Positions 57,534-64,000 of a DNA stretch of 64,000 nt are shown here, in pieces. The position numbers and the translations under genes are program-made. The notes beneath the pieces are model-generated. The model worked only from the letters and a program-made list of their open reading frames with translations, searched no databases and had not been told where the DNA came from. Each line of letters begins with the position of its first letter. Position 1 is the stretch's first letter. Origin of the DNA: Promethearchaeota archaeon (GTDB taxonomy: Archaea > Asgardarchaeota > Lokiarchaeia > Helarchaeales > RDOG01); assembly GCA_011365055.1 (NCBI GenBank), contig RDOG01000010.1, forward strand, positions 62,001 to 126,000. The letters are read 5' to 3'.

Positions 57534-57597
57534 CGGATCGAAGTATAATTCTTATAAACCAAAATTTCTTTGTAAAATGTAATTAGATTATTCAATT

Positions 57598-59085
57598 TTA
57601 AGTGCTCTTCTTCATATTCAGGATAGTCATCATTTCCATGACTTCTTCTATACCATTTAGATCCCAATAACACATCAATAGATTCTGGATCGTAGTGAAA
57701 TGTTTTTCAACTTCATCTTTAGATAATTTTATTTTTCCTTGTATGATGTTTTTCCAATCATTTTGAGTCATTGCCATCAAAAATAATGCTAAGCTTGGCA
57801 ATAGCTCCTTCGATAAATCACGTAATATTCGGTTATGTTGATCACAGATCCCTTTCATCAAACCTGGTCCACTAGAACCTATGACAATCCGGCTCGGTGC
57901 AATAAGATTTTGCAAATATTCTAATTTGATGCGAGCCATCACGATACGTAGAGAAATAATATCGCCTGTTGTGACTGCTTGATTCCAGATTTCCCTATTG
58001 GGAATTTCTTTTAAAAGACCTTCTTTAATGATCATGTTAGTTTCAAAATACTTGAGATATTTATCCTTATTTGTATTAATAATTCCTGTTAATTCTCCAA
58101 ATTCACGATTATAAGATTCTTGATTACCTTGGATGATGGAAACCTTATCAAGCATTTCGAACCAATTATAAGGTTTGTTTTTCAAAAAATCTGGTTCAAG
58201 CATTATAAGATCGTCCGCTTTATTGCGTGCGGTTTGGCGTTTCTGCTCATCACCTTCAAACCGAGAGAACCAAAGCCAACAATAAGCAGCTTCATTTTTT
58301 CTCCCGAGTGCATCATATCCCTTTGCAAGATCATGCCAAAATATTCCTGATGAAGGATAATTAATTATGGCTTTTTCAAAAAATTCAACAGATTCTTGAA
58401 TTTTATCCTGTTTAAATAAAACTTCCCCAATATTATATAGAATGGACGATTCTTGAGGACTTATTTGTAACGCTTTTTTATATGCTTGTTCTGCTCCTTC
58501 CAGATCGTTCGCATAATATTTTAAGATACCAAAGCGATTCCATAGATCTTCATTCTCAGGATCGAGATCCAGCGCTTTTCTAAATAAAATGTTTGCTTTC
58601 ACAAAGTCTTTCTCTTCAATGCAAGCAGTCCCTAATAGTTTTAATGCATTGATGTTTTTTGGATTTTTCTTAAGGATATATTCAAGCACTTTAATAGCTT
58701 TAGTATAGTTCTTTAGTTTGAGCAATAAAGAAGCATAATTATAAGCACAGTCGATATTATCAGGGTTCAATTTTCGAGCATGTTCATAAGCGTTTTCAGC
58801 ATATTTAAAATTATTTAAAGCCGAATAGCAATAAGCTAAGTTCTCCCAAGATTCAAAATCTTCAGAATTAATTTTAACTGCTTTTTCAAAGGAAGGGATG
58901 GCAAGAATTAAATTATCCATTTCGAGATATGCCATGCCTATCCCCTTTTCCGCCCAGAACTGATATTTTTCTCCCTTTTCCCAGCCTTCTCGAAAATATT
59001 CCAAAGCATCTCGAGGAGATTCTTCGTCTAATATATCCAAGCCTTTTTCAAACCATTTTTCGTATTTATCCTTTTTATCTGTCAT
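57598..59085 (-). CDS. TPR repeat protein
   Basis: About 495 residues. Roughly eight tandem 34-residue TPRs cover residues 1-290, with the usual W/L-G-x-A-x-Y and A-x-x-x-P pattern (for example YEHARKLNPDNIDCAYNYA, FRKALDLDPENEDLWNRFG, YKKALQISPQESSILYNIG). A helical C-terminal region of about 200 residues is not recognised. The frame extends to 59175, but ATG 59085 with SD GGAAG 7 nt upstream gives the cytosolic form. A probable interaction adaptor. Confidence 0.88.
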   Translation of the reverse strand: MTDKKDKYEKWFEKGLDILDEESPRDALEYFREGWEKGEKYQFWAEKGIGMAYLEMDNLILAIPSFEKAVKINSEDFESWENLAYCYSALNNFKYAENAYEHARKLNPDNIDCAYNYASLLLKLKNYTKAIKVLEYILKKNPKNINALKLLGTACIEEKDFVKANILFRKALDLDPENEDLWNRFGILKYYANDLEGAEQAYKKALQISPQESSILYNIGEVLFKQDKIQESVEFFEKAIINYPSSGIFWHDLAKGYDALGRKNEAAYCWLWFSRFEGDEQKRQTARNKADDLIMLEPDFLKNKPYNWFEMLDKVSIIQGNQESYNREFGELTGIINTNKDKYLKYFETNMIIKEGLLKEIPNREIWNQAVTTGDIISLRIVMARIKLEYLQNLIAPSRIVIGSSGPGLMKGICDQHNRILRDLSKELLPSLALFLMAMTQNDWKNIIQGKIKLSKDEVEKHFTTIQNLLMCYWDLNGIEEVMEMMTILNMKKST

Positions 59086-59188
59086 AAAAATACTTCCTAA
59101 CTTGCTTGATCTATATTTAATCAAAAATTTATTTATCAAGGAAAGATTAAGAAATTGGTAAAAAAAAATAATCATGAGTAAATATAAT

Positions 59189-60466
59189 TTATTTTACTAA
59201 GATCTTTTCTTTTCCATTCATATAAATCCTTAACGCTTTTGGAATATTAATCGAACCATCTTCATTCTGGTGATTTTCAAGTAAACAGCATATAGTCCGC
59301 TCCGTGGCAATTGCTGTTGAATTAAGCGTGTGAATAATGAATCGTTCTTTACCCGCAGTTCCATATTTTATATTTAACTTACGTGCTTGATAATCTGTGC
59401 AATTACTACAAGAAACTAATTCTCTATATGTCCCTTGGGCTGGAAACCAACCTTCCAAATCGTACTTTTTTGCTGCATTGTCATTCATTTCCCCACTAGC
59501 GATATTTACGATTCGATATGGGAGTTCCAATTGTTGATAGATTTCCTCTGAAGCTTTTATCATTTCATCATGCATTTTCCATGAATCATCAGGGTGACAA
59601 TAAACATACTGTTCGACCTTATCGAATTGATGAATTCTAAAAATACCTTTTGTATCCTTTCCATGAGCACCTGCTTCTCTCCTAAAGCATGCTGAATACG
59701 CTGTATATTTTAAAGGAAGCTCCTTTTCATCAATTAATTTATTCATATGAAGTGCAGCAAGAGTCTGTTCTGATGTTGCTATAAGATATAGGTCTTTACC
59801 TTCGATTTTATACAACTGTTCTTCAAAGTCCGCTAACTCTGCAGCTTTTTCCATAACTTCATGCTTAATAAAATATGGTGTCCAATACGGCACATAACCC
59901 TTTGAGATTAAATGATTCAGTGCAAAACTAATTAGAGCTAAATTAAGCAAAACTAAATCATTTTTTAAATAATATGCTCTAGAACCTGCAATAACAGATG
60001 CTGTTTCTAGATCTACTCCATCAATGATTTCAACTAAATCTATATGACTTTTCGGCGTAAAACCAAAATCAACTATTTTACCCCAATTCCGTTCAACTTT
60101 ATTTAACTCCTCCGTCTTTCCTATAGGCACTGATTTATGTAAAAGATTTCCAATTATATATCTATATTTTTCTCTTTTTTCGTGTAATTCCTTTACCAGG
60201 GCTTCTTTTTTGGGTATCTCTATATTTTTTATCTCGTTAATTTTTTTTATTTCATCTTCGAATTCTTTTTTTTGTTTTTTCAATTCGTTTATATGTTTGG
60301 CAGTAACATTTATTTGATGTCTCAATTCTTCTAATGCTTTTTTCTCTTTTCTCCAATTATTATCATATTCAATAACTTTATATATATTAGATGGATCCTT
60401 GAATCTATTCTTTTCTGATTGTATTATTATATCTGGATTTTCTCTAAATACCTTAATATCTATCAT
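59189..60466 (-). CDS. serS: seryl-tRNA synthetase
   Basis: 425-residue class II synthetase of the common (non-methanogenic) type. An N-terminal coiled-coil arm (residues 30-110, RHQINVTAKHINELKKQKKEF) binds tRNA-Ser. The core has motif 2 (CFRREAGAHGKDTKGIFRIHQF) and motif 3 (TLNSTAIATERTICCLLENHQ). Length and order are standard. It is a single gene starting at ATG 60466. Confidence 0.97.
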   Translation of the reverse strand: MIDIKVFRENPDIIIQSEKNRFKDPSNIYKVIEYDNNWRKEKKALEELRHQINVTAKHINELKKQKKEFEDEIKKINEIKNIEIPKKEALVKELHEKREKYRYIIGNLLHKSVPIGKTEELNKVERNWGKIVDFGFTPKSHIDLVEIIDGVDLETASVIAGSRAYYLKNDLVLLNLALISFALNHLISKGYVPYWTPYFIKHEVMEKAAELADFEEQLYKIEGKDLYLIATSEQTLAALHMNKLIDEKELPLKYTAYSACFRREAGAHGKDTKGIFRIHQFDKVEQYVYCHPDDSWKMHDEMIKASEEIYQQLELPYRIVNIASGEMNDNAAKKYDLEGWFPAQGTYRELVSCSNCTDYQARKLNIKYGTAGKERFIIHTLNSTAIATERTICCLLENHQNEDGSINIPKALRIYMNGKEKILVK

Positions 60467-60561
60467 ACTGACTTTTTCCCAAATTTTTTAATAGATAGTA
60501 TAAATTCGTTTATTAATTTGAAGTGAAAATATGACTAAATATTTTTTTGGTGAATTTTAAT

Positions 60562-61728
60562 ATGCCTGATTATAGATATGCAGACATCCCTGATGATATC
60601 CGAACCAAGCCTTATCTGCCTTTAAGTGAAAATTTATATCGAGCATATAGGGCATTAGGTTGGGAACAGTATTATGAATATGGCATCCAGAAGCTAAATG
60701 AAGAGAGTTTTGTCTATGATATGTTAAAGATAAGAATGGAAGAGTCAATAATGTCAGCTCAAGATTTGATTAAAGGTGGTATGCAAAATCCCGAAAGATA
60801 TATTTCATACTTGACATTTCCTCCCGCATTAATTACTAGAGTCGATTTACAGCAAGGTGCAATGAAATTAATCCTAGGTGATTCTGTAGATACTACCTTT
60901 GTAGTAGTTAATGATGCAACGTCAGAATCTATGTTATTTCTTAACGCGCACCTTGAAGACGGGATACCAGTTGATTGGTGGCTTTCGGACATGCACGATG
61001 AAATCATAGAACGCAGACATAGAAAATTAGGTGTAAAATTGAAAGAAATCCCTAATAAAACCAAAAATTTATCCGATGCTGGTCTCCGAAGTTTAGATAT
61101 TCTCTATGATATTAGAAACGAAAGAGCTCCTCAATTTTCATCTTCTACTTATCATACTGCAATTGCATATCTCTCGTTTGCTCTTGATGTTTTAGTACAA
61201 ATGACGAATTATGAACGGCAATACGATTTTTGGAATGCTGTAAATGCAAAAAATTTGGGATTAGATGATTTTATCGCTGGCTTTTTACCATGGCCCAACA
61301 TGCTAAAAATGTTCTTTATGATGAAACGCAGGGACTTTATTTTAAGAATGCTTGGACTGATTGTTCAGCACAAACAATTTTTAACTGGCATCGAGCCTGA
61401 ACCGCTCGAATTCGTGAAAACCGAGTTACCAGAAATATTTAAAACCGTAATCCAAGAACAATGGGAACGTGGATTGCCGTTACCAGAACAAACACTTAGT
61501 TCCGAATTACCGAACGTAAAAGATCCGACGACTTACGAGAAAGAAGATTTCTATAGGCGTTACAAAGGTGACAATCGAATAACTTTGGATGGTTTAGGAA
61601 TTGATCTTGACAAAGCATTAGAAGGCCTTTTATTAGATGTTGATCATTTAACTGACCTTAATACTAAAATAACAGAAGATAATATCTTATCATTTGGTTT
61701 GGGTAGAGAAACAAAATATATAAAATAA
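60562..61728 (+). CDS. conserved-looking hypothetical protein
   Basis: About 388 residues, not recognised. Soluble and mostly helical, with aromatic-rich stretches (YRAYRALGWEQYYEYG, FLPWPNMLKMFFMMKRRDF). GTG 60550 and TTG 60547 also open the frame. ATG 60562 has GGTGA 8 nt upstream. Convergent with the coiled-coil gene, and 1.3 kb upstream of the ubiquitin-like gene; no functional link can be claimed. Confidence 0.65.
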   Translation: MPDYRYADIPDDIRTKPYLPLSENLYRAYRALGWEQYYEYGIQKLNEESFVYDMLKIRMEESIMSAQDLIKGGMQNPERYISYLTFPPALITRVDLQQGAMKLILGDSVDTTFVVVNDATSESMLFLNAHLEDGIPVDWWLSDMHDEIIERRHRKLGVKLKEIPNKTKNLSDAGLRSLDILYDIRNERAPQFSSSTYHTAIAYLSFALDVLVQMTNYERQYDFWNAVNAKNLGLDDFIAGFLPWPNMLKMFFMMKRRDFILRMLGLIVQHKQFLTGIEPEPLEFVKTELPEIFKTVIQEQWERGLPLPEQTLSSELPNVKDPTTYEKEDFYRRYKGDNRITLDGLGIDLDKALEGLLLDVDHLTDLNTKITEDNILSFGLGRETKYIK

Positions 61729-61734
61729 TTTTTT

Positions 61735-62868
61735 TTATTTGTAAGGTGTTTTTGTTTTAATATAATCTTTCGGAATCTTAGACTTCCTAATTTCATTATC
61801 TAATTTTTTACGATCTTCAATTAAGCGATTCTTTTCATTTTCTATTTTTTTTCTTTCACTTTTAATATTTTCTTTTTCAGATTGAATTATGTCTCTTTCT
61901 CGTCGAGCATCTCTCATATCATTATCCAAACGTTTCTTTTCATTTTTTAAATTATCAAGTTCTTTCTTTAAATCATTCACTTTATCTTGCATTAAATTTT
62001 TTTCTCGCTCCAATTTATTGACATTTTTTTTGAGTTCATTTACTTTTATTTCCTCTTTTTCTCTGTTTTTCCTAAGATTTCGCTCTTCTTCTTCTATATC
62101 GTTTTTTAAATTTCTAAGCTCTTTTGTTCTTTTTTCAAATTCTCGTAACTTTTTATTCAAATCACTCTGTTTTTGGTCTAAATCGCTATTAGCTTTTTCT
62201 ATTTCTCGTTTTTCATTTGAAAGTCTAGTACTTTCATCAAAATTTTCTTTTTTTAATTTATCTCGCTCCCGTTCTAAAAGATTTTTTTCATCCTCTAATT
62301 TATGCTTTTTAAATTCCAAATCATTTACTTTACTTTCAAGATCGTGATTTTTTTTCTCTAACTGATCTGCTAAATTCTTTAATTCTTTCTTTCTGATCTC
62401 TTCTTTTTCGGTATCTTTTCGTAATTCCCGTTTTTGATTATCGATTTCATCAATATGTTTTCGCATATCTTTCTTTTGTTTTTCAATTTCTCTCGCTTTT
62501 TTATCTAATTCAACATCTTTATCCGAAATTTTTGTCTTTATTTCATTAATCTGTACCTTTTCTTTGGATAAACGATTTTTTTCTTCAAAAATTTGTTTTT
62601 GAATTTCTACTAATTCATTCATTAATGATTGTCTTTTCTCAACAAGATTTTTTACTTCATTCTCTCGTTCTCTTCTTTTATTTTCCAATTCTTCTATTGC
62701 TTGTTCAAAATTTTTTAATTTATCAACATATTTTTTCCATTTTTTTCGTTCATTCTCAAGCTTTAACCTTTCTTCTTTTATTTTTTCTAATAATTCCTTG
62801 CTTGGAGGAATCTTGGTTTCAGGAGTTTTGCTATCTATTTGATACTTTCGTGGTCCATTTTCGCTCAT
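61735..62868 (-). CDS. long coiled-coil protein
   Basis: 377 residues. About 330 of them form a nearly unbroken, highly charged heptad-type coiled coil (repeated patterns such as KEKVQINEIKTKISDKDVEL and LKKELDNLKNEKKRLDND). There is no head domain, so it is not an SMC or Rad50 protein. The short tails (start PRKYQIDSKTPETK, end PKDYIKTKTPYK) are basic. Such a rod could be a tether or cytoskeletal-type element. Low-complexity composition prevents a family call. It is divergent from the ubiquitin-like gene. Confidence 0.85.
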   Translation of the reverse strand: MSENGPRKYQIDSKTPETKIPPSKELLEKIKEERLKLENERKKWKKYVDKLKNFEQAIEELENKRRERENEVKNLVEKRQSLMNELVEIQKQIFEEKNRLSKEKVQINEIKTKISDKDVELDKKAREIEKQKKDMRKHIDEIDNQKRELRKDTEKEEIRKKELKNLADQLEKKNHDLESKVNDLEFKKHKLEDEKNLLERERDKLKKENFDESTRLSNEKREIEKANSDLDQKQSDLNKKLREFEKRTKELRNLKNDIEEEERNLRKNREKEEIKVNELKKNVNKLEREKNLMQDKVNDLKKELDNLKNEKKRLDNDMRDARRERDIIQSEKENIKSERKKIENEKNRLIEDRKKLDNEIRKSKIPKDYIKTKTPYK

Positions 62869-62955
62869 TTAATTCACGCATATAGTTTTTTTATTGAAAA
62901 AAATATTAGCAATATATATTAACATGCGAATTTTTTATATTTACCTAAAATCAAA

Positions 62956-62964
62956 ATATTTATA
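62956..62964 (+). promoter_or_regulatory. probable TATA box for the Ubl-E1 operon
   Basis: ATATTTATA lies 34-42 nt before TTG 62998, at the right distance for a transcription start near 62987. A purine-rich AAAATC precedes it as a possible BRE. Confidence 0.45.
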
Positions 62965-62997
62965 CTCAAATCTTATTAAAAATAAAAGGTGAAAATT

Positions 62998-63339
62998 TTG
63001 CAAGACGAATTTGATGAAAATTTAGATGACCTTGAAGAAAAAGCACCAGAACCAGAGATCGCTTCCAAAACTCCAAAAGAAGGAGGTGGAGGTGCAAAAA
63101 TTAATTTATATTTCACATCTACTATCGGTCCTGGAGAAAAAAAGGAGAAGTTATTAGTAGATACCGCTAATTCAGTTGGAGCTATTAAACAAACCGTGGG
63201 AAATATTTTTGGTCTAAATCCATCAGACTTTCATCTTTCTCATGGTGGCGTTACACTCGATGAAGCAAGTCCATTAAGCAATTATAATGTTACTAATGGC
63301 GAAACTATCCTTTTAATTCCCGCAAGTCAAGCTGGTTAA
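62998..63339 (+). CDS. ubiquitin-like modifier protein
   Basis: About 113 residues. An acidic disordered N-terminus (1-33) and a GGGG hinge precede a ubiquitin-like beta-grasp domain: KINLYFTSTI, then EKLLVDTANSVGAIKQTVGN (strand 2 and helix), then DFHLSHGGVTLDEASPLSNY and ETILLIPASQAG. It ends in Ala-Gly with no di-Gly and no tail beyond, so it could be activated without processing. SD AAAGGTG is 7 nt before TTG 62998 (GTG 62989 also opens the frame). It is followed 64 nt later by an E1-like gene, the expected activating enzyme. Confidence 0.82.
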   Translation: MQDEFDENLDDLEEKAPEPEIASKTPKEGGGGAKINLYFTSTIGPGEKKEKLLVDTANSVGAIKQTVGNIFGLNPSDFHLSHGGVTLDEASPLSNYNVTNGETILLIPASQAG

Positions 63340-63403
63340 ATGCTTTTTTTTTAATACTTTCACTTTTTTTTATAATTACCTAATCAATTTACGGTGTAAA
63401 AAT

Positions 63404-64000
63404 TTGAATGAATCCGATTTTTTTTCTGAAAAATTAACTGCAGAAGAAAGAAGTTTATATGATCGACAATTTCGATTCGAGGGTTGGGATCAAAAAATAA
63501 TAAAAAATTCAAGAGTATTGATTGCAGGCGTTGGTGGGCTTGGTTGCGAAATTGCTAAAAATCTGGCAATGGTTGGGATTGGTCATATTGATCTCGTTGA
63601 TTTAGATATCATCGAACACTCAAATCTAAATCGTCAAATATTATTTATTGATAGTGAAGTTGGAACTCCAAAAGCCATTGCTGCAGCAAAGAAATTAAGG
63701 CAAGTAAATCCAAATATCATTGTCAATGGGTATTATACTTCCCTAGAACGATTACATCCTGAGATTTATAAAGATGCAGATGTCATCGTTGGCGGATTAG
63801 ATTCAATGAATGCGCGTTTTAATTTGAATGCTCAATGCGTGAGATTTAGAAAACCTTTTGTGGATGGGGGTACAAGAGGATATCATGGTCATGTTTACAC
63901 TATTCTCCCTTTTGAAAATGGTTGTTGGAGTTGTGATCCAATTCCTGCTACAGAGACTGATGAAATGGCAGCTTGTACCGTGGTAGGGAAACCAAGAAAA
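63404..64000 (+). CDS. E1-like ubiquitin-activating enzyme (ThiF/UBA3-like), 3' end outside the window
   Basis: The first 199 codons of an E1-type adenylation domain. LYDRQFRFEGWDQ is the E1 opening. AGVGGLGCEIAKNL is the ATP-binding Gly-rich loop. DLDIIEHSNLNRQ carries the adenylation Asp and Arg. VVGGLDSMNARFNLN and FVDGGTRGYHG follow. CWSC begins a zinc site, and Cys191 (63974-63976) in AACTVVGKPRK aligns with the catalytic Cys of UBA2/UBA3 (CTI-x-x-x-P). SD GGTG is 7 nt before TTG 63404; the nearby ATG 63409 is out of frame. Together with the upstream Ubl it forms the start of a ubiquitin-type conjugation operon. Confidence 0.92.
   Translation, partial: MNESDFFSEKLTAEERSLYDRQFRFEGWDQKIIKNSRVLIAGVGGLGCEIAKNLAMVGIGHIDLVDLDIIEHSNLNRQILFIDSEVGTPKAIAAAKKLRQVNPNIIVNGYYTSLERLHPEIYKDADVIVGGLDSMNARFNLNAQCVRFRKPFVDGGTRGYHGHVYTILPFENGCWSCDPIPATETDEMAACTVVGKPRK

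Noticed and set aside
61889..62347. Plus-strand Ser/Phe-rich 152-codon frame
   Set aside because: Mirror image of the Lys/Glu/Leu-rich coiled coil on the other strand.
1..64000. tRNA or rRNA genes, insertion sequences, prophage
   Set aside because: No GC-rich cloverleaf with a GGTTCGAATCC-type T arm, no rRNA-like stretch, and no transposase, integrase or terminal inverted repeats were seen by reading; a tRNAscan or cmscan run would be decisive.

Overview
The window reads as chromosomal DNA of an Asgard (Promethearchaeota, Lokiarchaeia-like) archaeon. The DNA is AT-rich and starts are often GTG or TTG behind GGTGA or GGAGG Shine-Dalgarno (SD) sites. Archaeal information genes (topoisomerase VI B, AspRS, a SOSS-B/RPA-like single-strand binding protein) sit with eukaryote-like modules. 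These include a Ras/Arf-type small GTPase, two proteins with longin-like domains, LRR and TPR proteins, a long coiled-coil protein, and a ubiquitin-like protein followed directly by an E1-like enzyme. No rRNA, tRNA, CRISPR array, IS element or prophage was seen. The assignment is inference from gene content, since no marker phylogeny could be run.

Layout. 1-2.6 kb: the 5' part of a DNA topoisomerase VI B gene with an unusual expanded middle region. 3-9 kb: CoaBC, two membrane proteins (one interrupted by an in-frame TAG), an ADP-forming acyl-CoA synthetase alpha subunit and a lipocalin-like protein. 9-16.7 kb: a chemoreceptor-like signalling protein, a tiny ORF overlapping a methyltransferase, Hsp20 with a PadR regulator preceded by four CTACGTAG palindromes, an ICMT-like methyltransferase, a metallophosphatase, a CDP-alcohol phosphatidyltransferase and an amidohydrolase. 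16.8-20 kb: a phytoene-desaturase-like flavoprotein, a flavin reductase and small unknowns.

20-32 kb is an energy-metabolism island. Two paralogous giant HdrA proteins carry an N-terminal winged-helix DNA-binding domain and a C-terminal MvhD domain. The first is followed by MvhG- and MvhA-like [NiFe]-hydrogenase subunits and a NifB-family radical SAM enzyme. Between the two paralogues, on the other strand, lie a methylene-tetrahydropterin dehydrogenase (MtdA/MtdB family) fused to an extra N-terminal domain and a stand-alone paralogue of that domain. Together they suggest hydrogen-linked, flavin-based electron bifurcation coupled to C1/Wood-Ljungdahl metabolism. HdrB and HdrC are not in the window.

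32-48 kb: AspRS, a secreted subtilase with a membrane anchor and zinc ribbon, a Tes-like radical SAM protein (tetraether lipid synthesis), a secreted beta-helix protein, the small GTPase, an Fe-S protein, and a tight three-gene operon (unknown Cys-cluster protein, GCS2-like ligase, amidohydrolase). 48-60 kb: DUF362, longin-like membrane protein and LMW phosphatase in one run, a second longin-like protein, acyl-CoA dehydrogenase, SSB, flavoproteins, LRR, TPR and SerRS. 60-64 kb: an unknown conserved-looking protein, a coiled-coil protein, then the Ubl-E1 pair running off the window end.

Several genes appear to lack a usual start codon. Four have an SD 8-9 nt before a near-cognate codon (ATA, CTG, ACG, GTA) and recover missing conserved N-termini if started there.
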